This document shows positions 8,921 through 17,403 of a DNA stretch of 64,000 bases, in pieces (position 1 is the stretch's first letter; each line of letters starts with the position of its first letter). This DNA is from Marinobacter bryozoorum (GTDB lineage: Bacteria > Pseudomonadota > Gammaproteobacteria > Pseudomonadales > Oleiphilaceae). The stretch is from contig NZ_JAKZAH010000004.1 of NCBI RefSeq assembly GCF_023156245.1, positions 1-64,000 of the forward strand, given 5' to 3'. The position numbers were made by a program, and so were the translations under genes. The notes under the pieces were generated by a model that ran no database searches, had not been told where the DNA came from, and was given only the letters and a program-made list of their open reading frames with translations.

Positions 8921-9949
8921 ATGTCAGAATGGAATTCGTCCGGAGACTGGAATGATCCTGCGAGGCCGGCCCCTGAGCGTGAATCGGCCCGGCAGGCGGC
9001 GGCTCCCGCGCCAGCGGCCACGGACTCCCGCGTCCTGGAGAAGCTGGTGGGCGCCCTGACGGCGGAGCAGCGGCGGAGTCGCCGGTGGGGCATCTTCTTC
9101 AAGGTTCTGACCTTTGTCTATCTGTTCGCCCTGTTGTTCCTGCTCCGTGGGCCGCTGATCGGCGGGCTTGACGGAGACAAGGCCGCGACACATACCGCTG
9201 TGGTGGAGGTGGCCGGGGCGATCGCCTCGGATACCCATGCCAGTGCCGATAACCTGGTTGGGGCGCTGCGCCGTGCCTTCGAGGCGGAGAACGCCCGGGC
9301 GGTGGTGCTGCGCATCAACAGTCCCGGCGGCAGCCCGGTCCAGGCTGGCTATGTCTATGACGAAATCGTTCGGCTGCGGGAAGAAAATCCGGATAAGAAG
9401 GTTTATGCCGTCATCAGTGATATTGGCGCATCCGGGGCCTACTACATTGCCGCGGCCGCTGACGAAATCTACGCTAACCGGGCCAGCCTGGTAGGTTCGA
9501 TTGGCGTAGTATCCGGCGGGTTTGGCTTTACGGGGCTGATGGACAAGGCGGGTGTCGAGCGGCGGCTTTATACGGCCGGCGAAAACAAGGCTTTCCTGGA
9601 CCCCTTCTCACCGGAGGAGCCGGGTGAGGTGGCGTTCTGGGAAAGTGTCCTGGAAAACACGCACGATCAGTTTATCGAGTATGTCCGCAAGGGCAGGGGC
9701 GACCGCCTGGCGGACGATGAAAGGCTGTTCAGTGGACTGGTGTGGACCGGTGAGCAGGCGTTGGAGCTGGGCCTTGTCGATGGCCTTGGCAGCACGTCCT
9801 GGGTCGCACGGGAGTTGGTGGGAGCCGAGGATATCGTGGACTATACGCCACAGCCATCGGCCTTCCGTCAGTTTACGGATGCGCTCGGCGTATCCATTGT
9901 CAGTGCGCTTCGTACGCAGATGGTGGAGTCCCGCTACGATCTGCGCTGA
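8921..9949 (+). CDS. sppA: signal peptide peptidase SppA (short form, S49)
   Basis: Membrane serine protease of 342 residues that cleaves leftover signal peptides. A Pro/Ala-rich cytoplasmic tail (1-55) precedes one transmembrane helix (about 56-77). The S49 domain follows, with INSPGGSP, the nucleophile Ser171 in DIGASGAYY and the likely general-base Lys223 in GENKAF, placed as in the Bacillus enzyme. It is the single-domain form, not the double-length E. coli form. Its 3' end overlaps the convergent maf gene by 16 bases. Confidence 0.92.
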   Translation: MSEWNSSGDWNDPARPAPERESARQAAAPAPAATDSRVLEKLVGALTAEQRRSRRWGIFFKVLTFVYLFALLFLLRGPLIGGLDGDKAATHTAVVEVAGAIASDTHASADNLVGALRRAFEAENARAVVLRINSPGGSPVQAGYVYDEIVRLREENPDKKVYAVISDIGASGAYYIAAAADEIYANRASLVGSIGVVSGGFGFTGLMDKAGVERRLYTAGENKAFLDPFSPEEPGEVAFWESVLENTHDQFIEYVRKGRGDRLADDERLFSGLVWTGEQALELGLVDGLGSTSWVARELVGAEDIVDYTPQPSAFRQFTDALGVSIVSALRTQMVESRYDLR

Positions 9950-10542
9950 AGCGTCAGTACATTGATCCCGGATGCCCTGAGCATATCGGTCAGCGCCATC
10001 AGCGGCAGGCCGATCAGGGCGTTGGGGTCGCGACCCTCCAGTCGCTCGAAAAGGACTATGCCCAGCCCTTCCATCTGGAAACTCCCGGCGCACTGGTAGG
10101 GCTGTTCAGCCCTCAGGTACTGTTCAATGTCGTCCCCGGTCAGTGGCCTGAAGTGCACGTGGAAGGGTTCGCAGGTGCTGTCGGTACTGTCGGTGCGGGA
10201 ATCGTGCAGGGCGAGGCCGGTATGGAAGGTCACTGTCTTGCCGCTGCAGCTTGCCAGTTGCCGGCAGGCGTTTTCATGGCTGCCAGGCTTGCCCAGAATG
10301 GTGCCATCGTCCAGTGTTGCCACCTGGTCCGAGCCGATAATCAGGTGCGCAGGGAATCGGTCAGCGAGGGCCGTGGCCTTGGTCCGGGCAAGGCGCTCTA
10401 CCAGGGTCGGGCCACTCTCGCCGGGTAATGGTGACTCGTCAATATCCGGTGAAGCGCACTCAAAGGGCAGGCCAAGGCGTTGCAGCAATGCTCTGCGCCA
10501 GGGTGAAGACGAGGCCAGCACCAGTGGCGGCATGGGTTCCAT
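9934..10542 (-). CDS. yceF: Maf/YceF nucleotide pyrophosphatase (7-methyl-GTP type)
   Basis: Protein of 202 residues with the Maf signatures LVLASSSPWRRALLQRLGL, the Glu/Asp-rich active site (PDIDESPLPGE, GSDQVATLD, LGKPG) and GSFQMEGLG. In the YceF group the enzyme splits 7-methyl-GTP to the monophosphate and pyrophosphate, guarding against modified nucleotides. Start at ATG 10542 is supported by AAGGAG eight bases upstream. It is divergent from yceD, with 152 bases between, the usual neighbourhood of yceF. Confidence 0.92.
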   Translation of the reverse strand: MEPMPPLVLASSSPWRRALLQRLGLPFECASPDIDESPLPGESGPTLVERLARTKATALADRFPAHLIIGSDQVATLDDGTILGKPGSHENACRQLASCSGKTVTFHTGLALHDSRTDSTDSTCEPFHVHFRPLTGDDIEQYLRAEQPYQCAGSFQMEGLGIVLFERLEGRDPNALIGLPLMALTDMLRASGINVLTLQRRS

Positions 10543-10656
10543 ATACGGACTCCTTCAAGGTGACTGAGTGAACCTTAGCGGTTTGCCGGAGGAGGGTCTA
10601 TATGAGCAGTTTCCGTGATCATGGTCCTTTGCAGGCCCATGAATGTAAGGAAGTCT

Positions 10657-10685
10657 TTGACAGGGCGCGCTTGCGCCCCTAGAAT
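10657..10685 (+). promoter_or_regulatory. near-consensus promoter of the yceD-rpmF operon
   Basis: A perfect -35 TTGACA (10657-10662), a 17-base spacer and -10 TAGAAT (10680-10685). The spacer carries an inverted repeat, GGGCGC (10663-10668) and GCGCCC (10673-10678). The predicted transcript start near 10692 is only about three bases before the yceD ATG at 10695. Confidence 0.65.
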
Positions 10686-10694
10686 TACGCGCCT

Positions 10695-11261
10695 ATGTCA
10701 AACGCCGAATTGCCCAGGTCTGTCGACCCACACCGCATGGCGGAAACCGGAGCCGAGCTGACGGGAACCATCCCCCTGGCGAAGCTGACCCGTTTCCGGT
10801 CTGCGGTATTGGCTATTCCCGAGGGTGGTGTTTGCCGGGTGCACCTGGTGTTCAGTTTGGACAGCCAGCGCCGCCGCATTGTCCGGGGCGAACTGAAAGC
10901 GGATGTGGAACTTGAGTGTCAGCGCTGCCTGGGTGGTATGGGCGCAGCCCTAACTTCGTCCTTTGAGCTGGGGCTGGTGTCCACTGAGGATCGCGCCAGG
11001 CAGTTGCCGTCCGAGCTGGAGCCTTTCATTACCGGAGAGGACTCAGCGGAACTCTGGACCCTGGTGGAAGACGAGCTGCTGCTGGCGCTGCCGGCCTATC
11101 CGCTCCACGAGCGCGAGGATTGCCCGGCGACCTCCGAACTGGAGGCCCTGGAGCCGGGAACGGAAACAGCCGACGCAGGTAAGGAGGCAGGCCCGGGTGC
11201 CGGCGAACAGCGTGATAACCCGTTCAAGGTGCTTGAAGGGTTGAAGAAGACAAAGCACTAG
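10695..11261 (+). CDS. yceD: YceD family 23S rRNA accumulation protein (DUF177)
   Basis: Protein of 188 residues. It shows the family's central LECQRCL motif (CxxC zinc-like pair), a VEDELLLALPAYPLH segment and a C-terminal NPFKVLEGLKK. Loss of the E. coli homologue lowers mature 23S rRNA. The N-terminus SVDPHRMAETGAELTG aligns with relatives, so ATG 10695 looks right although no Shine-Dalgarno is visible. It is the first gene of the operon that continues into rpmF, plsX and fabD. Confidence 0.92.
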   Translation: MSNAELPRSVDPHRMAETGAELTGTIPLAKLTRFRSAVLAIPEGGVCRVHLVFSLDSQRRRIVRGELKADVELECQRCLGGMGAALTSSFELGLVSTEDRARQLPSELEPFITGEDSAELWTLVEDELLLALPAYPLHEREDCPATSELEALEPGTETADAGKEAGPGAGEQRDNPFKVLEGLKKTKH

Positions 11262-11316
11262 GATTTATTTTCACGTGCCTGTTGGCACACACAGTTAAAA
11301 GGTCAGGAGTACAGTC

Positions 11317-11496
11317 ATGGCTGTCCAGCAAAACCGTAAAACCCGCTCCAAGCGTGGAATGCGTCGTTCACACGATGCCCTGAGCAAACCGACCCTGTCG
11401 ACAGATTCCACCACCGGCGAAATCCATCGTCGTCACCACGTGTCTCCGGACGGCTTCTACCGTGGTAAGCAGGTTATCGAAGCTCGCGACGAGTAA
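11317..11496 (+). CDS. rpmF: 50S ribosomal protein L32
   Basis: A 59-residue protein beginning [20 protein letters not shown] and ending VIEARDE; this is almost identical in layout to E. coli L32. It is the cysteine-free form, with no zinc ribbon. A clear AGGAG ribosome site lies six bases upstream of the ATG. It sits 55 bases after yceD and 58 bases before plsX, the universal order in this group. Too short for many gene finders but unmistakable. Confidence 0.97.
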   Translation: MAVQQNRKTRSKRGMRRSHDALSKPTLSTDSTTGEIHRRHHVSPDGFYRGKQVIEARDE

Positions 11497-11554
11497 GTAT
11501 GATGTCGGGGCGCCCTGAACGGCATTCCGACTCATGCACAGGTGAGATAGACCG

Positions 11555-12556
11555 GTGACTTCCGTAACACTTGCGATCGATGCCATGAGCGGTGATCGTG
11601 GTCCGGAGGTTGCCGTAGCAGCAGCCCTCGAGGCGGTTGCTGAAAACGAGGCCTTGACGCTGATCCTGGTGGGAAACCAGGCGCAGCTCAAGGCCTTGTT
11701 GCGTTCCGGGCATCCGCGTATCCGGGTAGAGCCGGCGGCGGACGTGGTGCGAATGAACGAACGCCCCTCCCACGCCCTGCGCCACAAACAGAATGCGTCC
11801 ATGGCTGTCGCCCTGCGCCTGGTCCGTGACGGCGAGGCACAGGGGTGCGTCAGCGCCGGGAATACCGGCGCACTGATGGCATTCGGGCGTTCATTTCTGA
11901 AAATGTATCCCGGTATTGAGCGCCCGGCCATCACCAAGCTGATTCCCTCATTGCGCGGCCAGTGCCATGTGCTGGATCTGGGCGCCAACGTGGATGCCTC
12001 TGCGGAAAACCTCTATCAGTTCGCCCTGATGGGGTCGCTGATGGCTTCGGCAGTCAGTGGCATACCCGAGCCCCGGGTGGCGTTACTGAACGTGGGGGAA
12101 GAGGAGATCAAGGGCAATGAGCAGGTGCGGCTTGCCTCTCACATGCTGGCGCAGTGCGAGACGCTGAACTATATCGGGTACGTGGAAGGCAGTGACCTGT
12201 TCCGTGACGTGGCGGATGTCGTGGTTTGCGATGGCTTTGTTGGTAATGTTGCCCTGAAGACCGGTGAGGGGGTAGCCGGATTGCTCATCGAGCTGCTTGA
12301 GCAGGCTTTTACCCGCAACCTTTACAGCCGGGTGGTGGGCTTCCTTGCCAAGCCTGTTATTGGCCGTTTGCTGCGAGACGTGGATCCTACGCGGCACAAT
12401 GGCGCAAGTTTGCTCGGCTTGCAGGGGGTCGTTATCAAGAGCCATGGCAATGCCAATGAGGTTGCCATGAAAGCGGCTATCCGGCAAGCAGTACGCGAGG
12501 TACAGCTGGAAGTGCCCCGCCGAATCAATGAGCGACTGGACGACCTGGTACTGTAA
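11555..12556 (+). CDS. plsX: phosphate acyltransferase PlsX
   Basis: Protein of 333 residues. It converts acyl-ACP to acyl-phosphate for phosphatidic acid synthesis at the inner face of the membrane. Family motifs are clear: AIDAMSGDRGPEVAV, VSAGNTGALMA, LDLGANVDAS, NVGEEEIKGNE, CDGFVGNVALKT and GLQGVVIKSHGNA. GTG start at 11555 with a GGTGAGA site upstream. In E. coli fabH follows; here fabD follows after 122 bases, as in Pseudomonas. Confidence 0.96.
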   Translation: MTSVTLAIDAMSGDRGPEVAVAAALEAVAENEALTLILVGNQAQLKALLRSGHPRIRVEPAADVVRMNERPSHALRHKQNASMAVALRLVRDGEAQGCVSAGNTGALMAFGRSFLKMYPGIERPAITKLIPSLRGQCHVLDLGANVDASAENLYQFALMGSLMASAVSGIPEPRVALLNVGEEEIKGNEQVRLASHMLAQCETLNYIGYVEGSDLFRDVADVVVCDGFVGNVALKTGEGVAGLLIELLEQAFTRNLYSRVVGFLAKPVIGRLLRDVDPTRHNGASLLGLQGVVIKSHGNANEVAMKAAIRQAVREVQLEVPRRINERLDDLVL

Positions 12557-12678
12557 AAGGCCTGGCGGTACTTTCCTGCAAGTGGATGTTCGTCACGGCG
12601 CCTTAATGGTCCTTGCGGCCGATTGCTTGTACTATTGGCTAATCTTACTGAACCACTAACCACGGTAAAATTTTCGTC

Positions 12679-13617
12679 ATGAAAACAGCTTTTATCTTTC
12701 CTGGACAAGGGTCTCAGTCAGTGGGAATGCTCAAGGCCGCTTCCGAAGCCTGGCCGGTGATCGAGCAGACCTTTACCGAGGCCTCCAATGTGCTGGGGTA
12801 TGACCTGTGGGAGCTCTGCCAGAATGGTCCGGCGGAGGAACTGAACCAGACCATGGTTACCCAGCCGGCCCTGCTCACTGCAAGCATCGCCCTGTGGCGC
12901 CAGTGGTTTATTGCCGGCGGCCCGGAGCCTGACTACCTTGCGGGTCACAGCCTGGGAGAGTATAGCGCCCTGGTGGCCGCTGAAAGCCTGGATTTTTCCG
13001 ATGCTATCCGGCTGGTGCGTCTGCGTGGTGAACTGATGCAGACTGCGGTACCGGCCGGTGAGGGCAGTATGGCTGCCATCCTCGGCCTGGAGGATGACCA
13101 GGTCATGGCTGCCTGTGACGAGGCCGCTGAAGGGGATGTTGTATCTGCGGTCAATTTCAATGCTCCCGGCCAGGTGGTCATCGCCGGCAGCAAGGCCGCC
13201 GTTGAGCGGGCTATCGCGGTCTGCAGCGACAAGGGTGCCCGCAAAGCCATGCCGCTGCCGGTGAGTGTGCCGTCCCACTGTGCGCTGATGAAAGGCGCGG
13301 CGGAAGAGCTGGCCAAGGCACTGAACGAGGTGAGCTTCGGGAACGCTCTCACGCCCGTAGTTCAGAATGTCAGTGCAGAACTGGTCCAGGATGCAGACCA
13401 ACTCAAGGCTAACCTGGTGCAGCAGCTGTATTCCCCGGTGCGCTGGACAGACTCCATGCGCCTGCTGGTTGAAGAGAATGTAGCGGTCGGCGCAGAGTGT
13501 GGCGCCGGCAAGGTACTGGCCGGCCTGGCCAAGCGCATTGACCGCAGTCTCAAGGTATTCAGCCTCGAGTCCCCGGAAGGTCTGGAAAATGCCCTGGAGG
13601 CATTTCGCAAAGACTGA
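12679..13617 (+). CDS. fabD: malonyl-CoA:ACP transacylase
   Basis: Protein of 312 residues, normal length. It loads malonyl groups onto ACP for fatty acid elongation. The GQGSQ motif is at the start, the serine nucleophile is in GHSLGEYSAL, and the partner histidine is in PVSVPSHCALM. The ribosome site is weak (ACGGTAAAATTTTCGTC before ATG). It lies between plsX and fabG; a GC-rich hairpin separates it from fabG. Confidence 0.96.
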   Translation: MKTAFIFPGQGSQSVGMLKAASEAWPVIEQTFTEASNVLGYDLWELCQNGPAEELNQTMVTQPALLTASIALWRQWFIAGGPEPDYLAGHSLGEYSALVAAESLDFSDAIRLVRLRGELMQTAVPAGEGSMAAILGLEDDQVMAACDEAAEGDVVSAVNFNAPGQVVIAGSKAAVERAIAVCSDKGARKAMPLPVSVPSHCALMKGAAEELAKALNEVSFGNALTPVVQNVSAELVQDADQLKANLVQQLYSPVRWTDSMRLLVEENVAVGAECGAGKVLAGLAKRIDRSLKVFSLESPEGLENALEAFRKD

Positions 13618-13627
13618 TTCAGAAGGT

Positions 13628-13650
13628 ACGCCGGCCGGTCCGGCCGGCGT
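13628..13650. repeat. 23-base near-perfect palindrome between fabD and fabG
   Basis: Two 11-base arms (ACGCCGGCCGG and its complement) flank a single central base. In RNA it would form a very stable GC hairpin about 30 bases upstream of the fabG start. No T run follows, so it is not a standard terminator; it could mark an mRNA processing or stability point. Confidence 0.6.
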
Positions 13651-13679
13651 CATCCCACATTGATGGAAGGGAGCATTCC

Positions 13680-14423
13680 ATGTCTCTTGATGGCAAGATC
13701 GCACTGGTAACCGGTGCTACCCGTGGTATTGGCAAGGCCATTGCCGAAGCCCTCGGCAAGCAGGGCGCTACCGTCGTAGGTACTGCGACTTCAGCAGGTG
13801 GCGCAGAGACCATTTCCGCCAATCTCAAGGATGCCGGTATCCAGGGTTTCGGCCTGGTGATGGATGTGTCTGATGCCAGCAGTGTCGAAGCCGGACTCAA
13901 GAAGATCGCCGACGAAGTTGGCGCACCGGTGATCCTGGTCAACAACGCTGGTATCACCCGGGATAACCTGCTGCTCCGCCTGAAGGAAGATGACTGGTCG
14001 GCCGTTATCGACACCAACCTCTCCAGCGTCTACCGTTTGAGCAAGGCGGTACTTCGTGGCATGGCCAAGGCCCGCTGGGGGCGCATCATCAATATCAGCT
14101 CGGTGGTGGCCGGTATGGGTAACGCCGGGCAGGGCAACTACTGCGCGGCCAAGGCTGGTGTTGAAGGCTTTACCCGCAGCCTGGCGAAGGAGATGTCCAA
14201 CCGTGGCATTACGGCCAACTGCGTGGCGCCCGGCTTTATTGACACTGACATGACCCGTCAGCTGGACGAGGGCCAGCGTGGTGCCATGCTGGAGAACATC
14301 CCGGCAGGTCGTTTCGGGGCTCCGGAAGAAGTCGCTGCGGTCGTCGCTTTCCTGGCATCCGATGCTGCCGGTTACGTGACCGGCGACACCGTCAATGTAA
14401 ACGGTGGCATGTACATGGGGTAA
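13680..14423 (+). CDS. fabG: 3-oxoacyl-ACP reductase FabG
   Basis: NADPH-dependent short-chain dehydrogenase of 247 residues that reduces beta-ketoacyl-ACP. The cofactor motif [10 protein letters not shown] is at the N-terminus; NNAGITRDN is present; the catalytic Ser, Tyr and Lys lie in INISSVV and NYCAAKAG (near 138, 151 and 155). The C-terminus [12 protein letters not shown] is typical of true FabG. A strong GGAAGGGAG ribosome site lies upstream. Followed by acpP. Confidence 0.96.
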   Translation: MSLDGKIALVTGATRGIGKAIAEALGKQGATVVGTATSAGGAETISANLKDAGIQGFGLVMDVSDASSVEAGLKKIADEVGAPVILVNNAGITRDNLLLRLKEDDWSAVIDTNLSSVYRLSKAVLRGMAKARWGRIINISSVVAGMGNAGQGNYCAAKAGVEGFTRSLAKEMSNRGITANCVAPGFIDTDMTRQLDEGQRGAMLENIPAGRFGAPEEVAAVVAFLASDAAGYVTGDTVNVNGGMYMG

Positions 14424-14468
14424 GGGCTTTCGCCCTGGTACCCGAACAGCTTTTATCTTCGTCCCTGC

Positions 14469-14497
14469 TTGTCTGCAGGTGGGGTTTACCATAAACT
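14469..14497 (+). promoter_or_regulatory. weak candidate acpP promoter
   Basis: A -35 TTGTCT (14469-14474), 17-base spacer and -10 TAAACT (14492-14497) lie in the fabG-acpP gap. Each box matches consensus at four of six positions. A separate promoter would fit the high ACP level cells need. Confidence 0.3.
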
Positions 14498-14538
14498 GGC
14501 AATCTTTCATTGCCTGGTTGACAAAAAGTGAGGAAATT

Positions 14539-14772
14539 ATGAGTACAGTTGAAGAGCGCGTTAAGAAGATTGTTTGTGAACAGCTGGGCGTCAAGGAGTC
14601 CGAAGTTCAGAACTCTTCTTCTTTTGTAGAGGACCTGGGCGCTGACTCACTGGACACTGTTGAGCTGGTCATGGCTCTCGAAGAGGAATTCGAAACCGAG
14701 ATTCCTGACGAGGAAGCCGAGAAGCTGACCAGCGTTCAGGATGCGATTGATTACATCAACGCGCATAGCTGA
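14539..14772 (+). CDS. acpP: acyl carrier protein
   Basis: Acidic protein of 77 residues. The phosphopantetheine attachment serine is in [18 protein letters not shown] (near residue 37). The start [12 protein letters not shown] is preceded by GTGAGGAAATT; the frame is open further upstream, but only this start gives a normal ACP. It carries growing acyl chains in fatty acid, lipid A and phospholipid synthesis. In E. coli and Pseudomonas fabF follows directly; here a terminator and then pabC follow. Confidence 0.97.
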   Translation: MSTVEERVKKIVCEQLGVKESEVQNSSSFVEDLGADSLDTVELVMALEEEFETEIPDEEAEKLTSVQDAIDYINAHS

Positions 14773-14789
14773 TCGTCTGTAAGCCAGGC

Positions 14790-14825
14790 AAAAGCCGTTC
14801 TGCTCCCGGGCAGGACGGCTTTTTT
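14790..14825 (+). terminator. intrinsic terminator after acpP
   Basis: A 14-base stem (14790-14803 with 14810-14823, one G-U pair) with a 6-base loop, ending in a run of six T (14820-14825). It lies between acpP and pabC, only 26 bases before the pabC ATG. Confidence 0.85.
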
Positions 14826-14851
14826 GTGTCTGGCCGGGGCAGGGTAACGCC

Positions 14852-15685
14852 ATGATCACCATTATCGTCCCTGAAAATCACCCGGAAGCGGTGTCGGTGC
14901 CGGTAAATGACCGGGGCCTGGCCTATGGGGATGGCCTGTTCGAAACCATCCTTGTGCGTGACGGCGAGCCCCAGCTGTTGCAGGCCCACTGCCGGCGAAT
15001 GCTGGATGGGGCCCGGCGGCTGGGAATCCCGGCTTGCGAGGCCGACCTGGTAAAAGCCGTGGACCGTGCACGGGCACAGGCCTCCGAGGTACCTGGATAC
15101 CAGGTGCTCAAGCTGGTGCTGACCCGGGGCAGTGGTGGTCGCGGATACCGTCCGCCTCCGAGCCCCGAGCCACGGCTGATCCTGTCCCTGATGGCAGCAC
15201 CTCCGGCAACGCCGGACAGCGGTGTCGGAACCGTTATTTCAGACATCCCCCTTACCGTGAATCCCGTATTTGCGGGTATCAAGTCCCTTAATCGCCTGGA
15301 GCAGGTGATGGCCAGCCGCGCCATGCCCGAGGACTGCTATGAGGCATTGATGCCCGGTGATCAGGGAGATCTCCGGGAAGGCACCCGCACGGCACTGCTC
15401 TATCTCTGGGAGGGGCAGTGGCGGACACCGCCCCGTGAACAGGTTGCCGTGCGCAGCGTCATGCTGGCCCATATCGAGCGGGGACTTGCACGGGAGGGTG
15501 TGAAAATCACCGAGGCTCCACTTTTCCCGGAGCAGTGCCAGCGGCCGGAATTCGGCGGGCTGGTACTGGTGAACAGTATTGTCGGAGCCGTGCCGGTTCA
15601 AACTCTGGATGGCCGCGAGTTGCCTCGCCCCGGACAGCTTGCGACAATCACCAGCCTTGCCAAACAACCTGAGGAGTTCCGTTGA
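14852..15685 (+). CDS. pabC: aminodeoxychorismate lyase
   Basis: PLP-dependent fold-type IV enzyme of 277 residues that releases pyruvate from aminodeoxychorismate to give 4-aminobenzoate for folate. Seen: NDRGLAYGDGLFETI near the start, the PLP lysine in AGIKSLNRLEQVMASR, and an LREGTRTALL segment. The ending GLVLVNSIVGAVPV is also typical. It starts only 26 bases after the acpP terminator and overlaps the mltG start by four bases. Confidence 0.92.
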   Translation: MITIIVPENHPEAVSVPVNDRGLAYGDGLFETILVRDGEPQLLQAHCRRMLDGARRLGIPACEADLVKAVDRARAQASEVPGYQVLKLVLTRGSGGRGYRPPPSPEPRLILSLMAAPPATPDSGVGTVISDIPLTVNPVFAGIKSLNRLEQVMASRAMPEDCYEALMPGDQGDLREGTRTALLYLWEGQWRTPPREQVAVRSVMLAHIERGLAREGVKITEAPLFPEQCQRPEFGGLVLVNSIVGAVPVQTLDGRELPRPGQLATITSLAKQPEEFR

Positions 15686-16740
15686 TCAAGTCATTCCTTG
15701 TTGCCGTTGTCGCGTCGGTGTTGGTGGCTGTTGCTGGCGCCGGATTGTGGGGCTGGCAGGGCCTCGAGTCATTGGAAGCCGATGCCGGGCTTGAAGAGTC
15801 GATGCTGTACGTGGTTCCCCGCGGGACCTCCTTCAATGCGGTCGCCGGTGACCTGGAAGAGCTGGGTCTCGTGGATAAGGCACTCTGGCTCAAGTTGCTG
15901 GCCCGGGTAGAGCCGGAACTGACGACCATCCGCGCGGGTGAGTATGAGTTCCAGCCGGGGATGTCGGCCCGTGACATGGTGCTGCTGATGGTCAGCGGAA
16001 AGACCAAGGTCCGTACGGTACAGTTCATCGAAGGCCGCCGGTTCGTGGACGCCCGCGCAGCACTGGCCCGTGCCGAGCATCTTGAACAGGAGACAGCGGA
16101 CTGGTCAGCGGAGCGGATCATGGAGGAACTGGGTGACCAGGGCGCCCACCCGGAGGGCCGGTTCTTCCCTGATACCTATGCCTATAACCGGGGTGACTCC
16201 GACCTGGATATCCTGCGGCGGGCCTACGAGAAAATGAACCAGGTGCTGGCCGAGGAGTGGGCCAACCGGGCGGATGACCTGCCCTATGAGAATCCCTATG
16301 AGGCTCTGATCATGGCGTCGATCATCGAGCGCGAAACCGGGGTTCCCGAAGAGCGGCCGGACATAGCGGGTGTCTTCGTTCGCCGGCTGGAACGGGGGAT
16401 GCGCCTGCAGACGGATCCCACGGTGATCTATGGCATGGGTGACAGCTACCAGGGACGTATCACCCGGCGTGACCTGCGTACTCACACACCCTATAACACC
16501 TATCGCATCTCCGGCCTGCCCCCAACGCCCATTGCCTTGCCTGGTCGCGCAGCGATCCACGCCGCTGTCAATCCGGCAGAGGGGGATGCCTTGTTCTTTG
16601 TGGCCAAGGGCGATGGCAGTCACCAGTTTTCACGGACACTCGAAGACCACCAGCGGGCGGTCAGGGAGTACCAGCTGAACCGTCGGGAGGATTACCGATC
16701 GTCTCCGGCGCCCGCGGCCAACAGTGAGTCCGGTCAATGA
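15682..16740 (+). CDS. mltG: endolytic transglycosylase MltG
   Basis: Inner-membrane protein of 352 residues that cuts nascent peptidoglycan strands and sets glycan length. One N-terminal transmembrane helix (about 6-26), a LysM-like part, then the YceG catalytic domain with the conserved glutamate region ALIMASIIERETG and the TDPTVIYGMG and PYNTYRISGLPPTPI motifs. Start is TTG at 15682, supported by GAGGAG five bases upstream and by the TTGA overlap with the pabC stop. Confidence 0.94.
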   Translation: MIKSFLVAVVASVLVAVAGAGLWGWQGLESLEADAGLEESMLYVVPRGTSFNAVAGDLEELGLVDKALWLKLLARVEPELTTIRAGEYEFQPGMSARDMVLLMVSGKTKVRTVQFIEGRRFVDARAALARAEHLEQETADWSAERIMEELGDQGAHPEGRFFPDTYAYNRGDSDLDILRRAYEKMNQVLAEEWANRADDLPYENPYEALIMASIIERETGVPEERPDIAGVFVRRLERGMRLQTDPTVIYGMGDSYQGRITRRDLRTHTPYNTYRISGLPPTPIALPGRAAIHAAVNPAEGDALFFVAKGDGSHQFSRTLEDHQRAVREYQLNRREDYRSSPAPAANSESGQ

Positions 16741-17360
16741 GCCGCGGTCGCTTTATTACGTTTGAGGGCACCGAGGGGGTTGGCAAATCCACCCAGCTGG
16801 AAACCGCCCGGTCAGCCCTGGAGGCAGCCGGCATCGAGGTGCTGGTGACCCGGGAGCCCGGTGGGACGCCCATGGCGGAAGCGATCCGTGAACTGCTGCT
16901 GGCACCAAGGCAGGAGTCGGTCAATTCCATGACCGAGCTGCTGCTGATGTTCGCCGCCCGGGCCCAGCATCTCCATGAACGCATCGTCCCCACACTGGAG
17001 CAGGGCACATGGGTGCTGTGTGACCGCTTTACGGATGCCACATACGCCTATCAGGGCGGTGGCCGTGGCGTCCCGCAGCAGCAGATTGCGGCGCTGGAGC
17101 AGCTGGTCCAGGGCGATCTGCGGCCCGACCATGTCATACTGCTCGACGCCCCGGTAGAGGTAGGTATGGCCCGGGCACGCAGCCGCAGTGCGCCGGATCG
17201 GTTCGAACGGGAACAGGCAGCGTTCTTTCAGCGTATCCGCGATTGCTACCTGGAACGAGCGCGGCTACAGCCGCTGCGCTACCATGTGGTGGATGCGGCG
17301 CAGCCCCTTGCGGATGTCAGCCGCCAGGTGTCGGGGCTGATAACGGACCTGCTGGTCTGA
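16737..17360 (+). CDS. tmk: thymidylate kinase
   Basis: Protein of 207 residues that phosphorylates dTMP to dTDP. The P-loop is FEGTEGVGKSTQ, the DRY-like motif is DRFTDATYAYQGGGRG, and the lid is RSRSAPDRFE. It overlaps the mltG stop by ATGA, showing translational coupling. In Pseudomonas holB follows tmk; here the next gene is an AraC regulator. Confidence 0.95.
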   Translation: MSRGRFITFEGTEGVGKSTQLETARSALEAAGIEVLVTREPGGTPMAEAIRELLLAPRQESVNSMTELLLMFAARAQHLHERIVPTLEQGTWVLCDRFTDATYAYQGGGRGVPQQQIAALEQLVQGDLRPDHVILLDAPVEVGMARARSRSAPDRFEREQAAFFQRIRDCYLERARLQPLRYHVVDAAQPLADVSRQVSGLITDLLV

Positions 17361-17403
17361 CGCCGCCGCAACTTCCTTACCGGCAGGCAAAAGAGAACCC
17401 ACC

